Shown: positions 1 through 9,184, numbered from the stretch's first letter. The stretch is 33,191 bases of DNA from Candidatus Pelagibacterales bacterium (GCA_029242795.1 JAQWTH010000024.1:1-33191); one strand, 5' to 3'. A program made the numbers and translations. The notes: generated from the letters alone by a model not told the origin.

Positions 1-411
1 GGATATGATACAATTTTAATTCCAGATACGATAAATAAAGAAGACTACGATGTTTTGAAGAATATTTATCAAGATCATGTTGCCCCTTTAGATCCAGATA
101 AAGGAGTTGGGTACAAAATCAAAGGTGATCTTCACAGTGGAATTACAAATTTTTTTACAGATATAAAATGGATATATGTAACACAGGAGTTTGGAACCTT
201 TCCTCCAACGACAGTATTCAAAAACTTGAGAGCTGAAAATATGTGGACACAAAACAGCTCACTCAAAGGAGATGAAGACTTATTAAATCATTGGTCAAGA
301 ATGAAGTTGATGCGTACATTTAATCCTGATGATCAAATATGGCAGTCCAAAATTATTGATCGAGGTCTGAAAGTTTTTAATGATACAAGAGCGTATTTGA
401 TAAAATCCTAA
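1..411 (+). CDS. DUF2817 / M14-like metallopeptidase, C-terminal part (5' end outside window)
   Basis: The reading frame is open from base 1 to the TAA at 409-411, so this is the last ~136 codons of a longer gene. The fragment contains an acidic-His segment (GDLHSG), then TQEFGT, then LRAENMW, and ends in a helical segment with NPDDQIWQSK. This order matches the C-terminal half of DUF2817 proteins, a zinc-carboxypeptidase-like (M14) family in which a D-H pair and a downstream Glu of the EFGT segment are conserved. The zinc-binding N-terminal part is not in the window, so activity cannot be judged. The gene is convergent with grxD and their stop codons overlap by four bases (408-411). The substrate is unknown. 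The family call comes from remembered motifs only. Confidence 0.6.
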   Translation, partial: GYDTILIPDTINKEDYDVLKNIYQDHVAPLDPDKGVGYKIKGDLHSGITNFFTDIKWIYVTQEFGTFPPTTVFKNLRAENMWTQNSSLKGDEDLLNHWSRMKLMRTFNPDDQIWQSKIIDRGLKVFNDTRAYLIKS

Positions 412-746
412 TCTTTTTTCGTGTGAGCAATTTCTTTTTCAGTGAATAATTGAGACAATTCTCCAGTCTCAAACATTTCTTTTACAATATCACAGCCTCC
501 AATAAACTCACCTTTTACATATAGTTGAGGTATCGTTGGCCAATCACTAAATACTTTTATGCCTTCACGAATTTCTTCACTTTGAAGGACATCGACATCT
601 TCAAATTTAACTTCTAAATATGAAAGTGCATTTACTACTGCATTTGAAAAACCGCATTGTGGCATTTCTCTGTTACCTTTCATGAACAAAACAACATCAC
701 TGCTGTCTATTGTAGATTGTATACTTTCAGATACATGGTCATTCAT
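408..746 (-). CDS. grxD: Monothiol glutaredoxin (Grx4/GrxD family)
   Basis: This 112-residue protein has the CGFS active site of monothiol glutaredoxins (residues ~32-35, in MPQCGFSNAV). It also has the family's conserved lysine before the active site (FMKGN), the WPTIPQLY segment carrying the cis-proline, and the GGCDIV glutathione-binding segment. Length matches the family (about 105-115). Such proteins bind a [2Fe-2S] cluster with glutathione and act in iron-sulfur cluster transfer and iron sensing, usually with a BolA partner. The bolA gene lies immediately upstream (stop at 750, start here at 746) and is co-oriented, so the two form a transcription unit. This is a standard alphaproteobacterial pair. 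Nothing is missing. Confidence 0.95.
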   Translation of the reverse strand: MNDHVSESIQSTIDSSDVVLFMKGNREMPQCGFSNAVVNALSYLEVKFEDVDVLQSEEIREGIKVFSDWPTIPQLYVKGEFIGGCDIVKEMFETGELSQLFTEKEIAHTKKD

Positions 747-749
747 AAT

Positions 750-986
750 CTAATCCTTTTTTACTGTAGTTTTTAGAGAGAGAGCGTGAAGAATGCCGCC
801 CATTCTTCCTTCTAACGCATCATATACCATTTTATGTTGTTGGATTCTTGTTTTTCCATCAAATAATGAAGAAGTAATGTGTGCAGAAAAATGATTGTTA
901 TCGCCTGCAAGATCAGTAATTGTTACCTCAGCATCCGGTATTGAAATTTTAATTAAATTCTCAATTTCTTTTTGTTCCATTGGCAT
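750..986 (-). CDS. bolA: BolA family protein
   Basis: A small BolA-fold protein of about 78 residues from the ATG at 986 (MPMEQKEIE). The frame could also start at 1007 or 980. I chose 986 because family members usually begin M-x-M followed by the first helix, IExLIK. Visible family features are DAEVTITDLAGDNNHFSAHI and the C-terminal RIQQHKMVYDALEGRMGGILHAL stretch, shown here in part: QQHKMVYDAL then MGGILHAL. The conserved His in HKMVY is the usual Fe-S ligand shared with the glutaredoxin partner. It is co-transcribed with grxD three bases downstream. Expected role: cytosolic partner of monothiol glutaredoxin in Fe-S and iron handling. Lacking the extended C terminus, it is probably the short BolA2/IbaG-like subtype. 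Confidence 0.9.
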   Translation of the reverse strand: MPMEQKEIENLIKISIPDAEVTITDLAGDNNHFSAHITSSLFDGKTRIQQHKMVYDALEGRMGGILHALSLKTTVKKD

Positions 987-1068
987 AATAGAATTACAAT
1001 TAATCATTCTGTCAAAGATTTCAACATTATAAATATTAAAATCACTGGTTTTCAGGAATTAATCTGTA

Positions 1069-1096
1069 TTGCATAGAAATTTATCTCTTATAGTAT
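1069..1096 (+). promoter_or_regulatory. Candidate promoter for the psiE-like gene
   Basis: A -35-like TTGCAT (1069-1074) and a -10-like TAGTAT (1091-1096) are separated by 16 bp. The predicted transcription start falls at or within a few bases of the GTG start codon (1104), so the transcript could be leaderless. Both hexamers are imperfect, and AT-rich DNA gives such matches by chance. Confidence 0.3.
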
Positions 1097-1103
1097 AAGG
1101 ATA

Positions 1104-1478
1104 GTGATTCAAAATATTAAATATCTCGAAAAAGTAATGGTTGTTTCAATTCTTATAGCAACTGTTTTTTCAATTGGTAAAGAATTCCAGGCAATGTATG
1201 TGGCTATGACTGTAACTTTGGCAGATCTTTTACTTTTATTTATCTATCTTGAGGTCATTCAGATGGCTCGAGAATATTGGACCTTAGATCGCATTAGAAT
1301 TAGTATTCCATTATTTATTGCAATTACTGCTCTTGCTCGTTTTATTATTTTGCAAGGTAAGTCTGGTGATCCAAGCTATCTTCTCTATGAAGGTGGGGCA
1401 ATTTTGCTAATTGCAATATCTATCTTTGTATTAAGAATGAGGAAACTAAAGATATTTTCTGACGGCTTAGAAGATTAA
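1104..1478 (+). CDS. PsiE-family (phosphate-starvation-inducible) integral membrane protein
   Basis: A 124-residue protein starting with GTG. It has four predicted membrane helices, at about residues 11-30, 33-55, 65-84 and 96-112. The run LADLLLLFIYLEVIQM followed by a short loop and RISIPLFIAITALAR is typical of the PsiE family (PF06146), which is induced by phosphate limitation in enteric bacteria; its molecular function is not established. The gene stands alone on the plus strand, between bolA and the DoxX-like gene, and its stop codon abuts the stop of the convergent DoxX-like gene at 1479. No Pho box was recognised upstream. The family call is moderately sure; a role in phosphate response is family knowledge only. 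Confidence 0.7.
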   Translation: MIQNIKYLEKVMVVSILIATVFSIGKEFQAMYVAMTVTLADLLLLFIYLEVIQMAREYWTLDRIRISIPLFIAITALARFIILQGKSGDPSYLLYEGGAILLIAISIFVLRMRKLKIFSDGLED

Positions 1479-1880
1479 TTAATTTTTAATACTATATTTA
1501 CCTGGATGTGCTGCAGATAAAATTAGTAGGCCAGCAATAATCCCAGAATTTTTTATAAAGTTTTGTAGTTCATGTTCTTGTTGCAACCCAGCAGACATAT
1601 CCCAAAAATCATGCATATAATAATTTATAATAATCGTTAATACTGCAAGAATAAATGCCGAAACTTTAGAGTGCCATCCTAAGATAATTGAAATTGAACA
1701 AATTAACTGAATTATTATAGTCAGAATAAGTGCAACGTTCGTCATGGGAACGTTATGATCAAGCATATAATTAAATATAAACTCATAATTAAATATTTTT
1801 GCAATGGCTCCAGGAAGTAAGAAATATAAGCCTATTATAATTCGACCAATAAGTAAGTTGATATCAGTGATTTTACTCAC
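1479..1880 (-). CDS. DoxX-family integral membrane protein
   Basis: About 133 residues with four predicted membrane helices. The first contains [20 protein letters not shown], followed by later IILGWHSK and HPGKYS segments, the usual pattern of DoxX/DoxD-like proteins. The frame opens at a TTG at 1895, but the GTG at 1880 overlaps the purL stop as GTGAGTAA, which would allow translational coupling, so I prefer it. Neither start has a clear ribosome-binding site. The gene lies directly downstream of purL and is probably a trailing gene of the pur operon, although nothing connects it to purine synthesis. DoxX proteins are linked to respiratory-chain or redox-stress functions in some species. 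The function here is unknown. Confidence 0.7.
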   Translation of the reverse strand: MSKITDINLLIGRIIIGLYFLLPGAIAKIFNYEFIFNYMLDHNVPMTNVALILTIIIQLICSISIILGWHSKVSAFILAVLTIIINYYMHDFWDMSAGLQQEHELQNFIKNSGIIAGLLILSAAHPGKYSIKN

Positions 1881-4080
1881 CCGTATATTTCTCAAAAAAT
1901 TCTGAATTTTTTTCTACTAATTGAGCAATTGATACTTTATTTAAATGATTGATTTTTAAATCAGTTCCTCCTACAAAACCAAGCTTTTCAATATGAACTG
2001 AGTTATCTTTTGCAAGAGCAATTACTTTTTCATAATTTTTCTCACTCACTTCGATTAAATAACGGCCTTGATCTTCACCAAATAAATATGCATGAAGAAA
2101 TTCTTTTTTTACTTCAATCTGTACACCAAAGTTACCCGCCATACACATTTCAGACATTGCTATTAATAATCCACCTTCACCTATATCATGAACAGATAGA
2201 GTTAAATGCCCTTCAATACAATCTAGAACAAACATTCCGTTTTTCTTTTCAATTTCTAAGTTAATTTCAGGAACACTGCCTTCTTCTTTATTTTTTATGA
2301 TTGATAAATATTGAGACATATTTAAATGTCCACTCGTTTCACCAATGACACAAATAATATTGCCTTCATTCTTCAAGCCAATTGTCATTGTCTTAGATAA
2401 ATCTTTTATGAGCCCAACACCTCCAATTGCAGGCGTTGGATAAATCCCAACACCATTTGTTTCATTGTAAAGTGAAACATTGCCTGAAATTACAGGGTAA
2501 TTTAAGTAGCTACACGACTCTGCCATTCCTCTTATGCACTCTACAAATTCTCCCATTATTTCTGGCTTTTCAGGATTTCCAAAATTCATACAGTCCGTTA
2601 CGGCAATAGGCAAAGCACCAGATGCAATGATATTTCTCCATGTTTCAACTATCGCATGCTTTCCACCTTCAAACGAATTGTGTTTACAATAGATAGGAGA
2701 ACAATCAGTGCTAATTGCAATTCCTTTATTGGTTCCGTGAACTCTAACAACCGCTGCATCAGATCCAGGTCTTACAATAGTATCCGCCATAACCATATGG
2801 TCATACTGTTCCCATATCCATTTACGACTACATAAATTTGGATGACTAATCATTTCGATTAAATCAGGTATGATTGTTTTTTGATCAAATTGATCTTGAA
2901 TAATTTTAATTCTTTTTGATGGCTCTCTAATAATATAATCTCTTTGGTATTCAGGAGCATCCTCAACTAAAATATTTATTGGAATACAAGCCTCTTCTTT
3001 ACCATTCATATTGAGCACTAAATTTTTAGTATCTGTAACTTTTCCAATAACTTCAAACTCTAGATCCCATTTTCTAAATATATTTCGTGCTAGACTCTCT
3101 TTAGTCGGATCAATAACCATTAACATTCGTTCCTGACTTTCTGAAAGCATTAACTCATAGGCTGTCATATTTTGTGCTCGCATGGGAACTTTTGTTAAGT
3201 CAATTTCGAGTCCGACATTACCTTTTGAAGCCATCTCAATTGATGATGATGTTAATCCAGCAGCACCCATATCCTGAATTGCAATAATTGCCTCTTCCTT
3301 CATTAGCTCAAGACATGCTTCCAATAGTAATTTTTCAGTAAATGGATCCCCAACTTGTACAGTTGGTTTTTTATCTTCAGAGTCATCATCAAATTCAGCA
3401 GATGCCATCGTTGCTCCGTGGATTCCATCTCTTCCTGTTTTTGAGCCAACGTAAACAACTGGATTACCAATGCCTGCTGCAGCTGAATAAAAAATTTTAT
3501 CTTTTTTGGCTATTCCAACAGTCATAGCATTGACTAAAATATTCCCATTATAAGAAGGGTGGAAATTAACTTCTCCGCCAACAGTTGGAATTCCAATACA
3601 ATTTCCATAGCCTCCAATACCTTCAACGACTCCCGATAAAAGATGTTTTGTTTTAGGGTGATCTATTTCACCAAATCTCAATGCATTTAAATTAGCTACA
3701 GGTCTTGCTCCCATTGTGAATACATCTCTCAGTATTCCACCAACACCAGTTGCAGCGCCTTGATAGGGTTCAATAAAAGAGGGGTGGTTATGACTTTCCA
3801 TTTTAAATACTGCAACGTCTCCATCATCAATATCAATAACACCCGCATTTTCTCCAGGACCTTGAACCACTCTATCACCAGAAGTTGGAAGTTTTTTTAG
3901 CCAATATTTTGATGATTTATAAGAACAATGCTCATTCCACATTGCTGAGAAGATTCCTAGCTCAGTTAAATTTGGTTCACGTCCAAGACCTTCTACAATG
4001 CTTTCAAATTCATCATGTTTAAGGCCATGATTTTCAACTAGTGACTGCTCGGTATTATATTTCCAATTCGAAATACTCAT
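1873..4080 (-). CDS. purL: Phosphoribosylformylglycinamidine synthase, large (synthetase) subunit PurL
   Basis: 735 residues, the length of the bacterial small-type PurL, which needs separate PurS and PurQ subunits. It catalyses the ATP- and glutamine-dependent step from FGAR to FGAM in purine synthesis. Visible family segments: [13 protein letters not shown] near residue 50, [21 protein letters not shown] near 95 (given in part: MESHNHPS), the glycine-rich [13 protein letters not shown] near 215, [12 protein letters not shown] near 270, and HDIGEGGLL in the second half. The two AIRS-like halves are complete. Its ATG shares a base with the purQ stop (TAATG at 4080), indicating translational coupling. 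The order purC-purS-purQ-purL is common in Alphaproteobacteria. Confidence 0.97.
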   Translation of the reverse strand: MSISNWKYNTEQSLVENHGLKHDEFESIVEGLGREPNLTELGIFSAMWNEHCSYKSSKYWLKKLPTSGDRVVQGPGENAGVIDIDDGDVAVFKMESHNHPSFIEPYQGAATGVGGILRDVFTMGARPVANLNALRFGEIDHPKTKHLLSGVVEGIGGYGNCIGIPTVGGEVNFHPSYNGNILVNAMTVGIAKKDKIFYSAAAGIGNPVVYVGSKTGRDGIHGATMASAEFDDDSEDKKPTVQVGDPFTEKLLLEACLELMKEEAIIAIQDMGAAGLTSSSIEMASKGNVGLEIDLTKVPMRAQNMTAYELMLSESQERMLMVIDPTKESLARNIFRKWDLEFEVIGKVTDTKNLVLNMNGKEEACIPINILVEDAPEYQRDYIIREPSKRIKIIQDQFDQKTIIPDLIEMISHPNLCSRKWIWEQYDHMVMADTIVRPGSDAAVVRVHGTNKGIAISTDCSPIYCKHNSFEGGKHAIVETWRNIIASGALPIAVTDCMNFGNPEKPEIMGEFVECIRGMAESCSYLNYPVISGNVSLYNETNGVGIYPTPAIGGVGLIKDLSKTMTIGLKNEGNIICVIGETSGHLNMSQYLSIIKNKEEGSVPEINLEIEKKNGMFVLDCIEGHLTLSVHDIGEGGLLIAMSEMCMAGNFGVQIEVKKEFLHAYLFGEDQGRYLIEVSEKNYEKVIALAKDNSVHIEKLGFVGGTDLKINHLNKVSIAQLVEKNSEFFEKYTGE

Positions 4081-4751
4081 TATGAAAGTATACTTTCAAA
4101 GATATACTTACCATCTTCACAGCCTAAGGCTGACTCAGCAGCTCTTTCAGGATGTGGCATCAATCCAAGTACATTTTTTCTATCATTAAGTATTCCAGCG
4201 ATATTTTCTAATGATCCGTTTGGATTTGAATGAGAAGTAACCTCTCCTTCTTGGTTGCAATATTTAAAAGCAACTTGATCATTGTCGACAATTTTTTTCA
4301 GAGTTTCATCAGAGGCAAAGTAGTTTCCTTCATTATGAGCAATAGGCATTTTTGCAATATTTGTTTTTTTTGTAAATATCGATGTTTGATTTTCAGATTT
4401 TATATAGACGTCTCTACATATGAAGCTTAGAGAATTATTTCTGATTAATGCTCCATCAAGTAAAGACGTTTCTATCAGAATTTGAAAACCATTACATATA
4501 CCAATGACTGGAACCCCTTCGTTTGCTTTTTTTACGACTTCATAAATAATTGGAGAAGTTGAGGCAATTGCGCCACATCTTAAATAATCTCCATATGAGA
4601 ATCCGCCGGGCACAATAATTAGGTCTGAATTGCTAAGAGAGGTCTCCTTGTGCCAAACCATTTGAGGTTCTGATCCAGAAATCTTTCTAATTGCTACGGC
4701 GACATCTCTGTCACAATTTGATCCTGGAAAAACAATGACTTTTGATTTCAT
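4080..4751 (-). CDS. purQ: Phosphoribosylformylglycinamidine synthase, glutaminase subunit PurQ
   Basis: A 223-residue class I glutamine amidotransferase. FPGSNCDRD lies at the N terminus, [16 protein letters not shown] at about residues 48-63, and the nucleophile elbow GICNGFQIL near residue 84 carries the catalytic Cys. The His-Glu pair sits in GLMPHPERA near the C terminus. It generates ammonia from glutamine for PurL. It is co-transcribed between purS (six bases upstream) and purL (one-base overlap). The length is normal and no residue is missing. Confidence 0.97.
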   Translation of the reverse strand: MKSKVIVFPGSNCDRDVAVAIRKISGSEPQMVWHKETSLSNSDLIIVPGGFSYGDYLRCGAIASTSPIIYEVVKKANEGVPVIGICNGFQILIETSLLDGALIRNNSLSFICRDVYIKSENQTSIFTKKTNIAKMPIAHNEGNYFASDETLKKIVDNDQVAFKYCNQEGEVTSHSNPNGSLENIAGILNDRKNVLGLMPHPERAAESALGCEDGKYIFESILS

Positions 4752-4757
4752 TTATTG

Positions 4758-4997
4758 TTATTCAATCTCTACTGAATAGTCTTCGATCACTAAATTTGCT
4801 AGAAGTTTTTCACACATCTGATTTAGCTTTTGCTTTGCAATATCTGTATCTTCTTCGTCAATTGTTACTTCTATATATTTTCCTTGGCGAACATCTTGAA
4901 CAGTTTCAAATCCTAGAGTATTCAACGAGTTAGCAACAACTTTTCCCTGGGGATCTAAAACATCTTTTTTTAAGGTAATATGTATTTTTGCGAGCAT
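4758..4997 (-). CDS. purS: Phosphoribosylformylglycinamidine synthase subunit PurS
   Basis: A 79-residue protein with the PurS hallmark LDPQGKVVANSL near the N terminus and a second beta strand, GKYIEVTID. It bridges PurQ and PurL in the three-subunit FGAM synthase. The start ATG at 4995-4997 has an AAAGGA ribosome-binding site a few bases upstream and lies six bases after the purC stop. The size fits the family (78-85). Confidence 0.95.
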   Translation of the reverse strand: MLAKIHITLKKDVLDPQGKVVANSLNTLGFETVQDVRQGKYIEVTIDEEDTDIAKQKLNQMCEKLLANLVIEDYSVEIE

Positions 4998-5002
4998 ATC
5001 CT

Positions 5003-5722
5003 TTAATGCACGATTCCTAAACGTGAGGCAACTTCTTCATATGCATCGATTAAATTTCCAAGACCTTTTCTAAATACATCTTTATCAAGTTTGGTCTTAG
5101 ATTTGTTGTCCCAAAGTCTGCATGAATCAGGGCTTATCTCATCAGCTAATACAATTTTTTTCTTATTTGAAGATAGTCTTCCAAATTCAATTTTAAAATC
5201 AACTAGAGTTATTCCCTTTTTCTTAAAGTGATTAATTAGGCAATGATTAATTTTAAGACTCATCTGATCAATTTTTTCGATCTCCTTTTTAGTTGCCCAG
5301 CCAAATAGTTCCAAATGATCTCTTGAAACTATTGGATCATCTAAAGAGTCTTCTTTTAAGTAATACTCTAAAAGTGGCCTCTTAAGTTTCAAGCCATCTT
5401 TTATCCCAAGTCTGCTGCATATAGATCCAGAAGCAACATTTCTTACAACAAATTCTATTGGAATAATCTCACATTTTTTTATCAACTGTTCACGGTCATT
5501 TATTCTCTTAACAAAATGAGTAGGGATTTTTTTTGAAGTCAAAAGGAGCATGATATGTTCTGAAATTTTATTGTTAAGAACCCCTTTACTTTTAAAGATT
5601 TTGTGTTTTTTCTTATTGTATGCAGTCGCATCGTCTTTAAAAATCTGAATTAACGTATCTTTATTTGGGCCTTTAACTAATTGTTTGGCCTTTCCTTCAT
5701 AAAGAACTTTTTTAGTCGGCAT
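5003..5722 (-). CDS. purC: SAICAR synthetase PurC
   Basis: 239 residues. N-terminal LYEGKAKQLV and the downstream FKDDATAYN segment form the ATP-binding glycine-rich region of SAICAR synthetases. VVRNVASGS (residues ~90-98), LVDFKIEFG and LADEISPDSCRLWD are the other family signatures. It ligates aspartate to CAIR in purine synthesis. It is the first gene of the minus-strand purC-S-Q-L set; the promoter should lie in the 77-bp region shared with the divergent DUF1476 gene. No conserved residue appears to be missing. Confidence 0.96.
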   Translation of the reverse strand: MPTKKVLYEGKAKQLVKGPNKDTLIQIFKDDATAYNKKKHKIFKSKGVLNNKISEHIMLLLTSKKIPTHFVKRINDREQLIKKCEIIPIEFVVRNVASGSICSRLGIKDGLKLKRPLLEYYLKEDSLDDPIVSRDHLELFGWATKKEIEKIDQMSLKINHCLINHFKKKGITLVDFKIEFGRLSSNKKKIVLADEISPDSCRLWDNKSKTKLDKDVFRKGLGNLIDAYEEVASRLGIVH

Positions 5723-5799
5723 ATTTTATTTAATGACTTTTTTAAATGTTGAGATAGAGTTAATATATCAAAATTAAACAATATTTAATAACTATTATT

Positions 5800-6129
5800 A
5801 TGAAAAAACTCGACGAACGTAAAAAAGGTTACGAAGGCAAATTTGCCAGAGATCAAGAACTTGAATTTAAAATTCTCGCTCGTAGAAATAAGTATTTAGG
5901 TGTATGGGCTGCTGAAAAGCTTGGCTTATCAGGTCCAGCTGTTCAAGATTATTGCAATGAGGTTGTGAAGTCTGACTTAGAGGAAGCAGGGGATATGGAT
6001 GTGTTTCGTAAGGTAAGAAAAGATCTGGATGAGAAGAGTGTTCAGATTTCGGATGACGAACTACGCCAATATATGGATCAATTTTTACTTCAGGCAAAAG
6101 AAGAAATTATTGGAAAAGACAGTATATAA
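5800..6129 (+). CDS. DUF1476 protein: ATP synthase inhibitor subunit zeta
   Basis: This 109-residue protein matches the alphaproteobacterial zeta subunit (PF07345) along its length. It has an N-terminal helix, LDERKKGYEGKFARDQE, which in characterised members is the inhibitory segment inserting into the F1-ATPase. ARRNKYLGVWAAEKLGL, EEAGDMDVFRKVR and a C-terminal ISDDELRQYMDQF follow. It is known to block ATP hydrolysis by F1Fo-ATP synthase in Paracoccus-like bacteria. The family is essentially restricted to Alphaproteobacteria, so it is the best taxonomic marker in the window. Its position between purC (divergent) and purB is typical. A lysine-rich small gene follows 13 bases downstream. Confidence 0.92.
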   Translation: MKKLDERKKGYEGKFARDQELEFKILARRNKYLGVWAAEKLGLSGPAVQDYCNEVVKSDLEEAGDMDVFRKVRKDLDEKSVQISDDELRQYMDQFLLQAKEEIIGKDSI

Positions 6130-6142
6130 ATACTAAGCATCA

Positions 6143-6400
6143 ATGCCTAAAAAAAAGAGTAAATCCTCAAAAACAAAAAAAGCTTCTATTATAAAAAAAG
6201 CTACTGGGCAGAAAAAAAAACTGTCAAGAAAGAAAGTAGTAAAAAAGAAAGACGTTAAAAAGAATTCAAAAGTTACTTCTCAAAGCAGAAAAAAGAAAGA
6301 TACACCAAAAGCATTTATGACAATGACTGACGCTAATGAGATTATTGTAATGCTAGTAGGATTAAGTTTAGTTGCCTTATTAATGATTTCTATTTCTTAA
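6143..6400 (+). CDS. Small lysine-rich tail-anchored protein, unknown function
   Basis: An 85-residue protein that I do not recognise. Residues 1-56 are extremely basic, with 24 lysines and two arginines and almost no acidic residues. Residues ~65-85 form one hydrophobic helix ending at the C terminus (IIVMLVGLSLVALLMISIS), giving a predicted tail-anchored topology with a polycationic cytoplasmic arm. It follows the DUF1476 gene by 13 bases without an obvious ribosome-binding site, so it is probably co-transcribed. Its last 11 bases overlap the end of the convergent purB gene. The basic arm could bind DNA, RNA or anionic lipid; this is only inference. The A-rich composition raises some risk that the frame is spurious, but the clean helix at the end argues for a real gene. 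Confidence 0.6.
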   Translation: MPKKKSKSSKTKKASIIKKATGQKKKLSRKKVVKKKDVKKNSKVTSQSRKKKDTPKAFMTMTDANEIIVMLVGLSLVALLMISIS

Positions 6401-7685
6401 AAATCTTTTTAAAAATTTGATTAGTTTTTTTAATTGAATGATTGATATCTAGGATCTGATTAATTTCTTTTTTACTCAAATGTTGACTAACTTCTTTATC
6501 TTTTGTTAAAAGATTTGAAAAATCTTCTCCAGTTTTCCAAACTTTCATAGCATTTCTTTGTATCATTTTATAAGCTTTTTCTCTTGGCATGCCTTTATGA
6601 GTCAAAGCCAACATCAAACCTTCAGACATTGGAAGCTTATTTAGTTTATTGAGGTTAGAGAGCATATTTTTTGGGTATACAACTAGGTTTGAGATAATAT
6701 TTGTCATTCGCGCAAGACTAAAATCAGTAAGTACATTTGCATCTGGAGCCATCATACGCTCAACACTTGAATGAGATATATCTCTCTCATGCCATAAAGA
6801 AATATTTTCCATAGAAGGAATTACATAACTTCTAATTAACCTTGAAATTCCAGTTAAGTTTTCTGAAAGGACTGGATTTCTTTTATGAGGCATTGCAGAG
6901 GATCCCTTCTGTCCTTTTGAAAAGAACTCTTCCACTTCAAGAACTTCAGTTCTTTGAAGGTGTCTAATTTCAGTAGCAAGCCTCTCTATTGAACTTGCAA
7001 TAATTCCGAGTGTTGAAAAATAAACAGCATGACGGTCACGAGGAATAATCTGAGTAGAAATAGGCTCACAACTCATTCCAAGTTTCTTAGCAACAAATTG
7101 CTCTACACGTAGATCTATATTAGCATAATTTCCAACGGCACCTGAAATTGCACAAAAAGAAATTTCTTTTGTAGCTAATTCAAAACGTTTTTGATTGCGC
7201 TCAAATTCTTTATAAAAGGAAGCCATTTTTACTCCAAATGTGGTTGGCTCAGCATGAATTCCATGGCTTCTTCCAATACACGGAGTATTTTTATGTTTAA
7301 GAGATATTTTTTTAAGAGACTTTATTAGATTAGTAAGTTCAGTATTAATAATTTTAGCAGATTTCATTAACTGTACATTAAATGCTGTATCTAGAATGTC
7401 AGATGATGTTAATCCTTGATGAAGAAATCGGGCAGGCTTACCTGCATATTCAGCAATTGATGTTAAAAAAGCAATGACGTCATGTTTTACTTCACTTTCA
7501 ATCTTATCTATTCTTTTTTCATTTATTTTTGCTTTAGCTCTTATTTTTCTAGATGTTCCTTGAGGGACTGTTCCCAATTTTTCCATAGCCTCACAGGCAT
7601 ATAGTTCAATATCGAGCCAAATTTGAAACTTAGTCTTAGAACTCCATACTTCTTTCATTGGAGCTCTTGAATAACGAGGGATCAT
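6390..7685 (-). CDS. purB: Adenylosuccinate lyase
   Basis: 431 residues, normal for bacterial PurB. The fumarase/aspartase-superfamily signature GQKGSSAMPHKRNPV lies at about residues 260-274 and carries the catalytic serine of the flexible loop. FLHQGLTSSDILDTA (near 87) and GRSHGIHAEPTTFG (near 140) carry the catalytic His residues. It acts twice in purine synthesis: SAICAR to AICAR, and adenylosuccinate to AMP. It is on the same strand as the pur operon but separated from it by the divergent DUF1476 pair, so it is transcribed independently. It is followed upstream on the same strand by map. Confidence 0.97.
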   Translation of the reverse strand: MIPRYSRAPMKEVWSSKTKFQIWLDIELYACEAMEKLGTVPQGTSRKIRAKAKINEKRIDKIESEVKHDVIAFLTSIAEYAGKPARFLHQGLTSSDILDTAFNVQLMKSAKIINTELTNLIKSLKKISLKHKNTPCIGRSHGIHAEPTTFGVKMASFYKEFERNQKRFELATKEISFCAISGAVGNYANIDLRVEQFVAKKLGMSCEPISTQIIPRDRHAVYFSTLGIIASSIERLATEIRHLQRTEVLEVEEFFSKGQKGSSAMPHKRNPVLSENLTGISRLIRSYVIPSMENISLWHERDISHSSVERMMAPDANVLTDFSLARMTNIISNLVVYPKNMLSNLNKLNKLPMSEGLMLALTHKGMPREKAYKMIQRNAMKVWKTGEDFSNLLTKDKEVSQHLSKKEINQILDINHSIKKTNQIFKKIFKK

Positions 7686-7706
7686 AATGAACTTTTAAGC
7701 TTTTAT

Positions 7707-8474
7707 TTATGGTTTATCAAGACCTGCTGGTGATTTTGTGAAAATCTCATGTCCATCTTGTGTGACACCGATACTATGCTCATATTGAGCAGATAAGGTC
7801 TTGTCTTTTGTTACTGCAGTCCATCCATCATTTAACATTCTCACATCATACTTTCCTATATTAATCATAGGCTCTACAGTAAAAAACATTCCTTGCTCAA
7901 TTTTATCACCTTCTCCCATTTCCCCATAATGAAGAATATTTGGATATTCATGGAATACTGTTCCCAAGCCATGCCCACAAAAGTCTCGAACAACGCTATA
8001 GTTTTGTTTTTCTGCTATTGACTGAATTTTCGCTCCGATGTCACCCAAATACGCATTTGGAGACACAGCTTCAATTCCATTCATCATTGCTTCGTAAGTG
8101 CAATCAATTAATTTTTGAGCTTTATTATTTATCTTGCCAACAGGGAACATCCTACTTGTATCACCGTGCCACCCATCAACTATGACTGTAACATCAATAT
8201 TGACAATATCCCCGCTTTCTAAAATCCTATTAGATGGTATCCCATGGCAAATAACGTGATTTAATGATGTACAGATTGATTTTGGAAAGCCTTTATAAAA
8301 AAGTGGAGCTATAAAGCCATTATTTAAGTCTATAAAATTAAATGCAATACGATCTAGTTCTTCCGTAGAAACTCCTGGTTTTACATGATCAACCAACAAG
8401 TCAAGAGTTCTCGCAGCAAGGTTGCCCGCTTTTCTCATTCCCTCAAAATCTTTAGATTTATGAATTGTCATCAT
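7707..8474 (-). CDS. map: Methionine aminopeptidase type I
   Basis: 255 residues. The five metal ligands are in recognisable contexts: NIDVTVIVDGWHGDTSRMF (two Asp), GHGLGTVFHEYP (His), FFTVEPMI (Glu) and AQYEHSIGVT (Glu). CHGIPSNR holds the substrate-side His. It removes the initiator methionine from nascent proteins. No N-terminal zinc-finger extension is present, so it is the short bacterial type Ia. The gene is three bases downstream of sfsA on the same strand, an arrangement seen often in Alphaproteobacteria. Confidence 0.97.
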   Translation of the reverse strand: MMTIHKSKDFEGMRKAGNLAARTLDLLVDHVKPGVSTEELDRIAFNFIDLNNGFIAPLFYKGFPKSICTSLNHVICHGIPSNRILESGDIVNIDVTVIVDGWHGDTSRMFPVGKINNKAQKLIDCTYEAMMNGIEAVSPNAYLGDIGAKIQSIAEKQNYSVVRDFCGHGLGTVFHEYPNILHYGEMGEGDKIEQGMFFTVEPMINIGKYDVRMLNDGWTAVTKDKTLSAQYEHSIGVTQDGHEIFTKSPAGLDKP

Positions 8475-8477
8475 TCT

Positions 8478-9182
8478 TTACTTATCTATAAATTTTATTT
8501 TTTTATCAAGTTCAATATTATTTCTCACAAATGAGCAGCTATAACACAGTATTTCAACCCCCGCTTGCTTAGCGTTTATAATATTTTTTTTGTAAGTATT
8601 GTCTATTTCTTCTGCAATTCTAAATTTTTTACAATCATCTCTTTGAACTAGAAAGAGCATGATCGCTCTTCTTTTCTTTTTTACTACATCAATTAATTCA
8701 TGAAGATGCTTGCTGCCTCGTTCAGTTACAGCATCAGGAAATTCGGCTATACCTTTTCTTTTAGAAAGAGTAACATTTTTTACCTCTAAATATATTTCTT
8801 CACCTTTTTTATTAGTTATTAAAAAATCAATTCTACTATTTTTTCCATACTTAACTTCTCTTTTAAAATCATATTTTTTTCCTAATGTTGATATTTTTTT
8901 TTCAACAATTCCTTCTTCAACAATTCTATTTGCTTTATGAGTATTAACGCCAACAAATGCATCTTGAACTTTAATTATTTCAAGTGTGTATTTGAGCTTT
9001 CTTTTTTCATTATCTGTTTCGGTTAGGTAAACAATATTTCCTTCTGTTAAAAGACCCATCATTGATCCAGTATTTGGACAATGAGCTGTAACAACTTCTC
9101 CACTATCTAGTTTGACATCGGCAAAAAATCTCTTATATCTTTTTATCAATCTGCCTGTTATAAATTTTACTGGATCACGCAC
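8478..9182 (-). CDS. sfsA: SfsA family protein (sugar fermentation stimulation protein homologue)
   Basis: 234 residues beginning with GTG at 9182. The N-terminal OB-like part has GRLIKRYKRFFADV and VVTAHCPNTGSMMGL. The C-terminal nuclease-like part has RIDFLI, YLEVKNVTL, FPDAVTERGSKHL and later VQRDDCKKF, matching the family's D-ExK nuclease fold arrangement. The biochemical role is not settled; a DNA-binding or nuclease role has been proposed for the family. The start codon is two bases from that of the divergent CinA-like gene, so its promoter must lie inside that gene. Confidence 0.92.
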   Translation of the reverse strand: MRDPVKFITGRLIKRYKRFFADVKLDSGEVVTAHCPNTGSMMGLLTEGNIVYLTETDNEKRKLKYTLEIIKVQDAFVGVNTHKANRIVEEGIVEKKISTLGKKYDFKREVKYGKNSRIDFLITNKKGEEIYLEVKNVTLSKRKGIAEFPDAVTERGSKHLHELIDVVKKKRRAIMLFLVQRDDCKKFRIAEEIDNTYKKNIINAKQAGVEILCYSCSFVRNNIELDKKIKFIDK

Positions 9183-9184
9183 TT

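Noticed and set aside
2010-3527. Plus-strand frames opposite purL (2010-2264, 2427-2609, 3342-3527)
   Set aside because: Antisense to a perfectly conserved enzyme, with low-complexity Leu/His/Gln-rich products and no ribosome-binding sites.
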